Shown: positions 7,582-14,330 of the stretch, piece after piece
Layout of the letters: every line of letters begins with the position of its first letter
Position numbering within the stretch: the first letter of the stretch is position 1
Assembly (NCBI GenBank): GCA_029779435.1
Contig: JAKPAM010000240.1
Span: 1 to 49,393 of the forward strand
Length of the DNA: 49,393 nucleotides
Reading direction: 5' to 3'
Source of the DNA: Pseudomonadota bacterium
Lineage (GTDB): Bacteria > Pseudomonadota > Gammaproteobacteria > Burkholderiales > Burkholderiaceae_E
Notes under the pieces: model-generated
Told to the model about the DNA's origin: nothing
What the model saw: the letters and a program-made list of their open reading frames with translations, nothing else
The model's database searches: none
Made by a program: the position numbers and the translations under genes

Positions 7582-9072
7582 TCAGGCCACTTTCTTGTCA
7601 CGGAAGGCCTCGGCCCAGGCGAAGTTCTCCGCGCAGCCACCGCGTTCCTCGGGTGCCATGCTCATGTACTCGTAAACACCATCCTCGCCTTCGGGCATGT
7701 GGCCCGCCAGAACGCGGTCCACCAGGCTCAGATGGCTTTGGTAGCGCGAAGGCTCCTGCTCGAAAATCCATTTGTCCACCGCCGAGCCGAAGTGGTACCG
7801 GCGGCCATTCAAATCGACGTGATGGGATTTCACGTTCCACTTGTTGCCGGGAATGCCGGATAGCTCCAGACCCGCCATGTTGCAGATGACCGGCAGCACG
7901 GAAGGCTCCGTCCTTTCCGTATGACCGGAAAGAATGGACTCGGTGATCACGTCCCAGACCTGGCCGAACGTGTCGTTCCAGCCCGGATATTTCTTTTCCA
8001 GCCACTCGCGCTCGGCGGGACCGACGCTCGCCTTGACGTTCCACCAGCCCGTCTTGCGGTACAGGTACAAGCCGATATGCTGGGCATGGTGATAAGTCTC
8101 GATATCGGGAAGAAAGTGTTCGTCCCAGTACCAAGGCTTCTCCAGGCCGAGTGCCTTCAGGTTTCGCAGGAACTGCTGGCACACGAACTCTTCGACGAAC
8201 TCCTTGAGCGAATGCTCGCGCTTTGCCAGGGGGGTGTAGTAGTCCATGGCCGCGCCGCTGACCGCGGAGAACTGCTTCCACACGCGCCAGAACGAGATGT
8301 CGATCAGACGCTGCGCCTCGGCGGCCTTGCCGTTGTCGATCATGATCTCGATCAGCGGCTCGCCGATCTGGGCGTGACGTGCCTCGTCGGATTGCACCGT
8401 CTGCAGCATCGTGGCAAAGCTGTGGTCGCCGTTGCGCTTGGCATCGGCCGACAGCGCGATGAACTGCAGATTGGTGAAGCCCTGCTCGAACGAGAAGTTC
8501 GTCATGATGGCGGCGCTGACCGCATCGCGCGTATGCTCGACGTCATCGAAGCAGTGCCGTTCGCTGATCACTACCCAGTTGTCGGTGGTCGGGGACTTTT
8601 GCGTCCAGTCGAATGCCCGGTCCACGGACAGGAACTCATAACCGAAGAGCATCTGGATCTGCGTGTGACGGATCTCGTCCAACGAACCGAACGACGCCAT
8701 GTTGCGCATGCCCGGTCCACGCCCGAAGCGTGTGATCCGGGCGAAGGCGGACACGGATCCATACTCGACGAACACCAGACCACCGAAGTGCAACTGCAGA
8801 AGGGACTTCCATCCCGGATCGGCGTTCTGATAGAAGGACACGCGATCGAGCGCGGACTTCACCGAGTAGGCGCCGACATCCTTCTCGCGCTGCGTGCGAA
8901 CGTAATCCCGGTACGTCACCTTGTACGGCTCGTCGAACTTCTCCCACTCGGAGACGGGGATGTCGTAGGGGTCGCTGAACTCACGCGGAAAAAGTTCGGC
9001 TTCCGTGACGTACTTGGGCGTCCAGTTGGTCTGCCTTGCCAAGTCGTACCAATCGGAGTTCTTGAGCAGCAT
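7582..9072 (-). CDS. Soluble di-iron monooxygenase, hydroxylase alpha (catalytic) subunit (TmoA-like)
   Basis: This 496-residue catalytic subunit carries the carboxylate-bridged di-iron centre that hydroxylates or epoxidises the substrate. The ligands appear at the expected spacing: E103 (FVEYGS), E133 and H136 (LDEIRHTQ), E196 (FSFEQGF) and E230 and H233 (SDEARHAQ), one residue lower than in toluene-4-monooxygenase (E104/E134/H137/E197/E231/H234). T200 and N201 (GFTN) match the conserved Thr/Asn. Several pocket residues differ from toluene monooxygenases: the stretch equal to AIAVGEYAA reads GLVFVEYGS, so Gly103 becomes Val and Ala107 becomes Ser. The ATG at 9072 gives the family's usual length (about 500) and follows AAGGAA. 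The gene starts 43 bases after the permease stop. Confidence 0.95.
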   Translation of the reverse strand: MLLKNSDWYDLARQTNWTPKYVTEAELFPREFSDPYDIPVSEWEKFDEPYKVTYRDYVRTQREKDVGAYSVKSALDRVSFYQNADPGWKSLLQLHFGGLVFVEYGSVSAFARITRFGRGPGMRNMASFGSLDEIRHTQIQMLFGYEFLSVDRAFDWTQKSPTTDNWVVISERHCFDDVEHTRDAVSAAIMTNFSFEQGFTNLQFIALSADAKRNGDHSFATMLQTVQSDEARHAQIGEPLIEIMIDNGKAAEAQRLIDISFWRVWKQFSAVSGAAMDYYTPLAKREHSLKEFVEEFVCQQFLRNLKALGLEKPWYWDEHFLPDIETYHHAQHIGLYLYRKTGWWNVKASVGPAEREWLEKKYPGWNDTFGQVWDVITESILSGHTERTEPSVLPVICNMAGLELSGIPGNKWNVKSHHVDLNGRRYHFGSAVDKWIFEQEPSRYQSHLSLVDRVLAGHMPEGEDGVYEYMSMAPEERGGCAENFAWAEAFRDKKVA

Positions 9073-9115
9073 GATGGGGATTTCCTTATCAAAACTCACA
9101 TGAGTGTCGAGCGCG

Positions 9116-10552
9116 CTATTGCCGAGGCCGCTCCAGGGCGACATAGAGAATGGCGCCCACGATCCCGGCGAGCAGCCAGGCCGCGTTCGTGCCGTCGACC
9201 AGACTCGCGAGCGGACCGCTGAATACCGCGGTATCGGAGAACAGCAGCCCGACGATGGTTCCGACGGACCATGACAGCAGGGCCTTCGCGTTCCATCCCG
9301 CCGAGTACCAGTACCGGCCTCCCGGATGGTTGACGAACAATTGATGCGGTTCATATCGACCGCGCACGACGCGGAAGTAGCCAAGGACGTTGATCGCGAG
9401 CCATGGCGACACGGCACACTCGATCAGCGTGAGGAACGCGACGAGCATGTCCGTCATGTTGGTCAGGTAGATGCCCGCCCAGACGAGCACCATGCTGGCC
9501 GCGAAATGCACCAGGGTCCACGCGACCCGGCTGGTGCGCGGCGCCAGACTCTGCATGCCCAGACCCCCGTGATAGACGCAGAGGCTGCCCTGCGGTTGGC
9601 TTCCCACGATGCCGACCAGCGCGAACACGATCACCAGCCACGTCGGCAGCAGCCCGATGAGCCCCGTCACGAACGGCGTATCGGCGGACGCCAACAGCGT
9701 GGTGATGTAAGCGGCGAAAGCGAGCGCGAGCCAGCAGCCGACGAACATCCCCCCCCCTGCGGCCCTGACGGCGCGAGACGTATCGGTATCCTCCGGCAGG
9801 TAGCGGGTATAGTCGTTGAGGATCGTTCCGTAGGAGATCGGAAGTGCAGCGCAGATGCTGCTGGCCAACAGCCAGGTCGGCCAGAAGCTGCCGGCTGCGA
9901 ACGTCCCGGTACCGGGATAAGCTGCATCGAAGCCGGGTGCGAGTACCAGCACGGCCACGATGAGCGCAGCGCCAATCACGTAGCTGACGAAGGTTTCCGT
10001 CTTGACGATCAGGTCGTGCCCGAAGATCGCAGCGGCGGCGACCAACAGCCCGATGACCGCCGCGCCGGCGAACAGCAGGTGGGGCGTGGACTCCCAGCCA
10101 AACAGATGAGCGCCCGCCGCGACCACCGCTTCTCCACCGGTCCAGACGGTCAGTGCGGTGAAGCCCAACGTGATCAGCACACCCATCACCGTCGCGATGG
10201 CTTTACCGTTCACGCCGAAATGCGCGCCGCTGGCCACCGCTCCGTTCGTGCCGGTCTTGGCGCCAAAAGGAGCCAGAAGGCCGAACAGAAGGGAGCCGAG
10301 TGCCAATCCGACGGTGATTGCGGACAAGGACGCCCAGAAGCTGAGCCCGAAGATCACCGGCAATGCGCCGATCACGATGATGCCGAAGCACATCTGCGAT
10401 CCGAGAAAGACGAAGAACACATCCTTCGGCGTGGAGTGCCGTTCATGCGTCGGAATGATGTCGACGCCGTGCGATTCAACGTGGTAGGCCGCCTCTTCCG
10501 CGAGCGGGGCACCCGTTACCGAGTCGATCTTCAGCTTAGCTTCCATGGACAT
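9116..10552 (-). CDS. NCS1-family permease (cytosine/purine/allantoin-type)
   Basis: This 478-residue membrane protein has about 12 hydrophobic segments and belongs to the nucleobase:cation symporter-1 family. Visible landmarks are the N-terminal HERHSTPKDVFFVFLGSQM segment, GLALGSLLFGLLAPFGAKTGTNGAVASG, and SYGTILNDYTRYLPED, the Asn-Asp-Tyr-Thr-Arg motif of NCS1 carriers. Known members import cytosine, uracil, allantoin, hydantoins, thiamine or pyridine-type vitamins, so the operon's substrate is probably a small nitrogen heterocycle or ureide. AGGAG lies five bases before the ATG at 10552. A sigma-54-like promoter and two operator-like palindromes lie directly upstream. Confidence 0.9.
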   Translation of the reverse strand: MSMEAKLKIDSVTGAPLAEEAAYHVESHGVDIIPTHERHSTPKDVFFVFLGSQMCFGIIVIGALPVIFGLSFWASLSAITVGLALGSLLFGLLAPFGAKTGTNGAVASGAHFGVNGKAIATVMGVLITLGFTALTVWTGGEAVVAAGAHLFGWESTPHLLFAGAAVIGLLVAAAAIFGHDLIVKTETFVSYVIGAALIVAVLVLAPGFDAAYPGTGTFAAGSFWPTWLLASSICAALPISYGTILNDYTRYLPEDTDTSRAVRAAGGGMFVGCWLALAFAAYITTLLASADTPFVTGLIGLLPTWLVIVFALVGIVGSQPQGSLCVYHGGLGMQSLAPRTSRVAWTLVHFAASMVLVWAGIYLTNMTDMLVAFLTLIECAVSPWLAINVLGYFRVVRGRYEPHQLFVNHPGGRYWYSAGWNAKALLSWSVGTIVGLLFSDTAVFSGPLASLVDGTNAAWLLAGIVGAILYVALERPRQ

Positions 10553-10574
10553 GTTCTCCTGGGGTATACCGATT

Positions 10575-10609
10575 TTCAAGTCATTTGAACTTAATTCAAG
10601 TAACTTGCA
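10575..10609. promoter_or_regulatory. Pair of palindromic operator-like sites
   Basis: Two related inverted repeats, TTCAAGTCATTTGAA at 10575-10589 and TTCAAGTAACTTGCA at 10595-10609, begin exactly 20 bp apart, about two helical turns. The core TCAAG-n3-CTTGA also forms the centre of the palindrome at 11905-11939. The second site covers the -12 element and probable start point of the sigma-54-like promoter, so a bound protein would block it. The XRE-cupin regulator at 1048-1788 is the obvious candidate; the assignment is inference. Confidence 0.6.
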
Positions 10610-10621
10610 AAAACGGTGCCA
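10606..10621 (-). promoter_or_regulatory. Sigma-54-type (-24/-12) promoter before the permease
   Basis: On the minus strand the sequence is TGGCACCGTTTTTGCA. It matches the sigma-54 consensus TGGCAC-n5-TTGCW with correct spacing between the GG and GC dinucleotides. Transcription would start near 10594, about 40 bases before the permease ATG. Sigma-54 control is well known for phenol and toluene oxygenase operons (DmpR/XylR-type activators) and for nitrogen-source genes (NtrC). No activator gene is in the window. Confidence 0.6.
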
Positions 10622-10670
10622 GGTGATGACTCCATCGATTGCCCGGCCGGCGGTCCGGCGAGCGCGGCAC

Positions 10671-11846
10671 TCATTTCGCCACCGCCCCCTCCTCCACCGA
10701 GGCGTTGCCGGCAGGACATGACTGCGAAACCCAGTCACTAAGCAGCGACTTGTAGACTTCCACCCCCTCGAGAAGACGGTCGACCCGGCAGTACTCATCC
10801 GTCTTGTGCATCATGTCGGGCTCGCCTGGGCCGAGAACCACCACCGGAAACTCGCGCGAGCGAGGAGCCAGAACGCTCCCGTCGGTAAAGTAGGGCACCA
10901 CTTTGGGCTCGATTGCACCAACGAATCGCGCACAGCAATGGAACACGCGCTGGATCCACGGGTCCGACGCGCTGGTCTCGAGCGGAGGCACGTCGACGAA
11001 CGGCGCGAGTTCGACCCGGTCTCCCAACAGCGCCGCCAGATCAGCCCGAAGGCCCTGATGCTCCATGCCGGGGACCGTGCGGAAATCGACTTCGAATGTC
11101 GCCTGATCAGGGACGCTGTTGACGTTGAGACCGCCCTGGATCGTGCCTACGTTCATCGAAGCGGCCCCCATGAGGGGATGCCGGTGAATCAGGTCGAACG
11201 CACGCAGTCTGTCGATGGCGTCCATGACCTTGTAGATCGCGTTGACACCGGCCTCCGGCATCGCTCCATGCGCGGAGACACCGACGGCCGAGCCCTTCAA
11301 CCACAGCGCGCCCTTGTGCCCGACACAGGGATAGTTGCGCGTCGGCTCGCCCACGATGAGAGCGCCCACGCCCTCGTGGTAATCGGGGCTGCTTTTCGTC
11401 AGCGCCCTCGCCCCGTCGCATCCGGTTTCCTCGCCTCCCGTGAGGAGGAGCCGAACGCCCGCCGTCCCCAGCAGCGCATCACGCGATTCGATGCATGCGA
11501 CCAGGAAGGCCGCGATGCCCGACTTCATATCGGTTGCGCCGCGCCCGTACAGACGGCCATCTCGAATCTCCGCAGCGAACGGGTCGACGGTCCAGGCGGC
11601 GCTTCCCAGCGGAACCGTGTCCAGATGACCGGAGAACGCGAGCACCTTACCGCCGCCCTTACCGATATAGTCGGCAACCAGGTTGAATCGCCCTTGCCCG
11701 AAGGACATCAGGTTCGTGACGAATCCGAGGCTGTCGAGGTACGCAGCCAACCAGCGGGCGCACTCTTCCTCATCACCCGGTGGATTGATCGACCGGATCC
11801 GGATCAGTTGCCGCGTCAGCTCGACCACATCGGTCGTGTCAGTCAT
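10671..11846 (-). CDS. M20-family metallopeptidase/amidohydrolase (ArgE/DapE type)
   Basis: This 391-residue di-zinc hydrolase is similar to N-acetylornithine deacetylase and succinyl-DAP desuccinylase. The metal-site motifs are FSGHLDTVP (first His and Asp), YGRGATDMKSG (bridging Asp), LTGGEETGCDG (catalytic Glu-Glu) and MMHKTDEYC (last His). A dimerisation lid lies near residues 180-290. Enzymes of this shape remove acyl or carbamoyl groups from amino acid-like amides. Here it heads the monooxygenase operon, so it may open or deacylate the oxidised product. The ATG at 11846 has a clear GAGGAG site upstream. A spacer of 118 bases with promoter signals separates it from the permease, so the operon has an internal start. 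Confidence 0.9.
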   Translation of the reverse strand: MTDTTDVVELTRQLIRIRSINPPGDEEECARWLAAYLDSLGFVTNLMSFGQGRFNLVADYIGKGGGKVLAFSGHLDTVPLGSAAWTVDPFAAEIRDGRLYGRGATDMKSGIAAFLVACIESRDALLGTAGVRLLLTGGEETGCDGARALTKSSPDYHEGVGALIVGEPTRNYPCVGHKGALWLKGSAVGVSAHGAMPEAGVNAIYKVMDAIDRLRAFDLIHRHPLMGAASMNVGTIQGGLNVNSVPDQATFEVDFRTVPGMEHQGLRADLAALLGDRVELAPFVDVPPLETSASDPWIQRVFHCCARFVGAIEPKVVPYFTDGSVLAPRSREFPVVVLGPGEPDMMHKTDEYCRVDRLLEGVEVYKSLLSDWVSQSCPAGNASVEEGAVAK

Positions 11847-11890
11847 GTGCGCTCCTCGGAATTCGACTTTCGAAGGTCTTCCCGGTAGGG

Positions 11891-11919
11891 AATGTACAGA
11901 TCTCATGATCCATACTCAA
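11891..11919 (-). promoter_or_regulatory. Possible sigma-70 promoter before the M20 gene
   Basis: TTGAGT (11914-11919) and TACATT (11891-11896) on the minus strand are separated by 17 bases. Each matches four of six consensus positions. The -35 element lies inside the 35-bp palindrome, which would allow repression. It competes with the stronger sigma-54-like match further upstream. Confidence 0.3.
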
Positions 11920-11939
11920 GTTACTTGAATATGGATCAT
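11905..11939. promoter_or_regulatory. 35-bp palindromic operator before the M20 gene
   Basis: The arms ATGATCCATA (11905-11914) and TATGGATCAT (11930-11939) are perfect reverse complements. They enclose TCAAGTTACTTGA, the same TCAAG-n3-CTTGA core found twice before the permease. The long perfect arms point to a dimeric or tetrameric regulator, or to two nested sites. Confidence 0.65.
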
Positions 11940-11974
11940 ATTTCGTGACTATCTTCATGAACTAATTTTCGCAG

Positions 11975-11990
11975 CGCACAAATCGTGCCA
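11975..11990 (-). promoter_or_regulatory. Sigma-54-type (-24/-12) promoter before the M20 gene
   Basis: The minus strand reads TGGCACGATTTGTGCG: a perfect -24 element (TGGCACG) and a -12 element with the essential GC (GTGCG against TTGCW) at correct spacing. Transcription would begin near 11963, placing the 35-bp palindrome just downstream of the start. A second sigma-54-like site in the same operon (10606-10621) strengthens both calls. Confidence 0.5.
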
Positions 11991-12005
11991 AGGGCGCGTT
12001 CCACG

Positions 12006-12257
12006 AGCCTAGTGGCGGCGCTGGACAACGCGCTGCGAATCTACGAAGCCGGCGCTGATCAGCCGGGGTTGGGATGATGGCAACTCGGAGTCGGGGGGCG
12101 AGCCGGAAATGGATGCCCGCCTGATCGTCGAAGACCATCCATTGACGCTCGGCGGCACGACGCTAACGCTGCAGTCGGCCTACCGGGTCTACCCGTTTTC
12201 CAGGCGGAGTCGCTGGCTGAAGCGATCGCGCTGATTGACGCTTTCGCGTCACGGTAA
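12006..12257 (+). pseudogene. Remnant of a small unknown gene with frame breaks
   Basis: Three reading frames give protein-like pieces that appear to join. The first is SLVAALDNALRIYEAGADQPG, running from 12006. The second is a stretch through LIVEDHPLTLGGTTLTLQSAYRV. The third is LPVFQAESLAEAIALIDAFASR, which ends in TAA at 12255-12257. Two single-base frame changes would restore one continuous chain of about 83 residues. I do not recognise the family. It lies between the operon's promoter region and the toxin-antitoxin pair. Confidence 0.35.
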
Positions 12258-12272
12258 TACCATTTATATTAC
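12254..12272. promoter_or_regulatory. Inverted repeat before the antitoxin gene
   Basis: GTAATA (12254-12259) and TATTAC (12267-12272) are perfect reverse complements seven bases apart, in an unusually AT-rich patch 22 bases before the antitoxin start. Ribbon-helix-helix antitoxins usually bind such a site to repress their own operon. A -10-like TATATT overlaps the right arm. Confidence 0.45.
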
Positions 12273-12294
12273 GAAATCTGATGATGAGTATGCA

Positions 12295-12558
12295 ATGACC
12301 GTCACGATCAAGCTCGAAGCGCCGCTCGAGGAACGTCTGCGACAACGGGCGGCCGCCACAGGTCGCACCACCAGTGACGTGGTGCGCGCCGCACTGCAAG
12401 CCTATCTGGCTCAACCTGAAGCAGATATGACCCGCTCCGCCTATGCGCTGGGCGAGGATCTGTTCGGCCGCCACCAGGGTCCGACCGATCTGGCGCAGCA
12501 ACGCAAGCACTATGTCGCAGACGCCTTCGCCCACCGTCACACACGGCGCGGCGGCTGA
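12295..12558 (+). CDS. Ribbon-helix-helix (CopG/ParD-type) antitoxin
   Basis: This 87-residue protein starts MTVTIKLEAPLEERLRQRA, a DNA-contacting beta strand followed by helices (GRTTSDVVRAALQAYL), the standard ribbon-helix-helix layout. The C-terminal half (RSAYALGEDLFGRHQGPTDLAQQRK) resembles the toxin-wrapping tail of CopG-family antitoxins paired with PIN toxins. I use the ATG at 12295, because upstream in-frame sequence crosses the operator repeat. It overlaps the PIN-toxin gene by up to 47 bases, indicating coupled translation. Confidence 0.85.
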   Translation: MTVTIKLEAPLEERLRQRAAATGRTTSDVVRAALQAYLAQPEADMTRSAYALGEDLFGRHQGPTDLAQQRKHYVADAFAHRHTRRGG

Positions 12559-13015
12559 CGTGGTGCGGGAGCCCTCGCGACCTTGGGGCGCGCATGCGAA
12601 CATCGTGCTGGTGGACAGCGGGCCGCTCATTGCGCTGTTCAACTCGGCGGACCACTGGCACCAGCCGGTGCTCGGTTGGCTGCAGGCCAACCCTGCCGCC
12701 AGCCTGCTGAGCACTTGGCCCGTCGCGACCGAGGTCTGTGCGCTGCTGGCGCGCCGTATCCACAACGATTGCGCGCTCGATTTCCTGCGCTGGGCGCAGC
12801 GTGGCGGCATAAGGCTCGACCCCGCGACCGAAGGCTCGCTGACCGAGGTTCTGCGCCTGTCCGAGCGCTTTGCCGACCTGCCATTCGACTTGGCCGACGC
12901 CTCCATCGCCGAGACGGCCGCCCGGCTGAAACTTCGACACGTGTTGTCAATCGACGCCGATTTCGACGTCTACCGTGACCGAGCCGGCCGGCCGCTGATC
13001 AATCTACTGCGCTGA
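12512..13015 (+). CDS. PIN-domain ribonuclease toxin (VapC-like)
   Basis: This protein is a PIN-fold, magnesium-dependent RNase. The acidic quartet is complete: Asp in IVLVDSGPLIALF (residue 35 from the ATG at 12512), Glu in VATEVCALL, Asp in DLADASIAETA, and Asp in LSIDADFDVYRD. The domain ends normally at INLLR. The exact start is uncertain: the ATG at 12512 gives a 30-residue lead before the first strand. A GTG just after the antitoxin stop would give a more typical length of about 140. The intact catalytic set suggests an active toxin. Confidence 0.85.
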   Translation: MSQTPSPTVTHGAAADVVREPSRPWGAHANIVLVDSGPLIALFNSADHWHQPVLGWLQANPAASLLSTWPVATEVCALLARRIHNDCALDFLRWAQRGGIRLDPATEGSLTEVLRLSERFADLPFDLADASIAETAARLKLRHVLSIDADFDVYRDRAGRPLINLLR

Positions 13016-13039
13016 CCCCAGCGATGGCCAGCGGGTGTC

Positions 13040-14251
13040 TTAGTCCTTCAAGAAATCGGACACCACCACCCACCGTCCGTTCTGGATCTGCGACACCTTG
13101 ACCTGGTTGTTCCCCAGGTGATTCGTCGCCGACCACTTCATGTCCGGGTTGCCGAGGAAGCCGCGCGGATAGCCGTTCGCTTCCAGCGCCTGGCTCAGCG
13201 TGTCCGACGTCAGCTTCGGCCCCGCCTGCTGCGCCGCCTTCGCGAAGATGTCGACCGTCAGCCAGCCGACGATCGAGTACAAGTCGGGGTCTTCATTGAA
13301 CCGCGCCTTGTACGCGTCGAACCACTCGTTGAGCAGCTTGTTGTTGTTCGGGTCGTCGCGATACAGGTTCGGCGTCTCGCCGACCGCATACAGGCCCTCG
13401 ACCGCCTTACCCCCGGCCTTCGCGACGACCGGCATGTACGTCGCCTGGCTGCCGAAGAAGTCGCCGGTGTAGCCGAGCTGGCGGATCGCCGCCATCGCGC
13501 CGATCGTCTCGCGCACGATCGTGCCGAGCACGACCAGATCCACGTCGGCGGCCTTGAGCTTTTGCATCTGCGACGAGAAGTCGGTCGCACCTCGCTTGTA
13601 CGAGGTCTTCTCGACCAGTTGCACGCCGGGCATGTCCTTGAGCGCCGCCTCGGTGCCGCGCAGCACCTCCAGGCCATACTCGTCGTCCTGGTACAGGATG
13701 CCGATCCGCTTGGCCGGCTTGCGGCGCAGCATCTCCTTCAGGCCCAGCCGCGTGCTGGTCGGATAAGGCGTGGCCAGCGCGAACTTGTACTTATGCAGCG
13801 GCTCGAAGGTTCCGTGATGCGCGGTGATCGGGAACAGGCTGCTGATACCGCGATCGAGCGCGATCTGCTGCGTGGGCAGCGTGGCGACCGTGCCCAGCGT
13901 GCCGATCAGCGCGAACACCTTGTCCTGCGTCAGCAGCTTCTGGGCGGCCAGCACCGCCTTCTTCGGATCGTATCCCGAATCCTCGATGATCAGCCGCAGC
14001 TTGCGACCATTGATGCCGCCGTTGGCGTTCCATTGCTCGACGGCCAGGATCTGCCCATTCTGCACCGGCTTGCCGAGCATCGCGATCGGGCCGGACAGAT
14101 CCTGGATCGAGCCGATCACGATCTCGTTCTGGCTGACGCCCTGCACCGATTGGGCATGGGCCGTCCCGGGAGCGGCCGTGCCGGCCAGCAGCGCGGCCGC
14201 CGCGATCGAACCGGCCACGGTAGTAAGCACATCACGTCTCGTCGTCATCAT
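13040..14251 (-). CDS. Branched-chain-type ABC transporter substrate-binding protein
   Basis: This 403-residue periplasmic binding protein has the Leu/Ile/Val-binding fold (QNEIVIGSIQDLSGPIAMLGKPVQNG; WNANGGINGRKLRLIIEDSGYDP). The N-terminus MMTTRRDVLTTVAG followed by a hydrophobic run and AHA|Q near residue 33 is a cleavable signal with a twin arginine, so Tat export is possible. It is the last gene of the liv-type operon, after the acyl-CoA synthetase. Relatives beside such ligases often bind aromatic or fatty acids instead of amino acids; the ligand is not evident. Confidence 0.92.
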   Translation of the reverse strand: MMTTRRDVLTTVAGSIAAAALLAGTAAPGTAHAQSVQGVSQNEIVIGSIQDLSGPIAMLGKPVQNGQILAVEQWNANGGINGRKLRLIIEDSGYDPKKAVLAAQKLLTQDKVFALIGTLGTVATLPTQQIALDRGISSLFPITAHHGTFEPLHKYKFALATPYPTSTRLGLKEMLRRKPAKRIGILYQDDEYGLEVLRGTEAALKDMPGVQLVEKTSYKRGATDFSSQMQKLKAADVDLVVLGTIVRETIGAMAAIRQLGYTGDFFGSQATYMPVVAKAGGKAVEGLYAVGETPNLYRDDPNNNKLLNEWFDAYKARFNEDPDLYSIVGWLTVDIFAKAAQQAGPKLTSDTLSQALEANGYPRGFLGNPDMKWSATNHLGNNQVKVSQIQNGRWVVVSDFLKD

Positions 14252-14330
14252 CGTCTCTCCACTCGCTAAGTGTCGGGGGTCGGAGTGCCGGATCGCGCGA
14301 TGGCCGCGCCGCCGCCGGCTCGGTCGGTGA

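Noticed and set aside
9094-9105. ACTCA-CA-TGAGT inverted repeat before the alpha-subunit gene as an operator
   Set aside because: Short, and unlike the TCAAG-n3-CTTGA sites; likely chance in a 43-base gap.
7921-9222. Long plus-strand open frame over the monooxygenase alpha gene
   Set aside because: It is the antisense shadow of the alpha-subunit gene; its protein is Arg/His/Val-rich with no domain, while the minus frame has all iron ligands.
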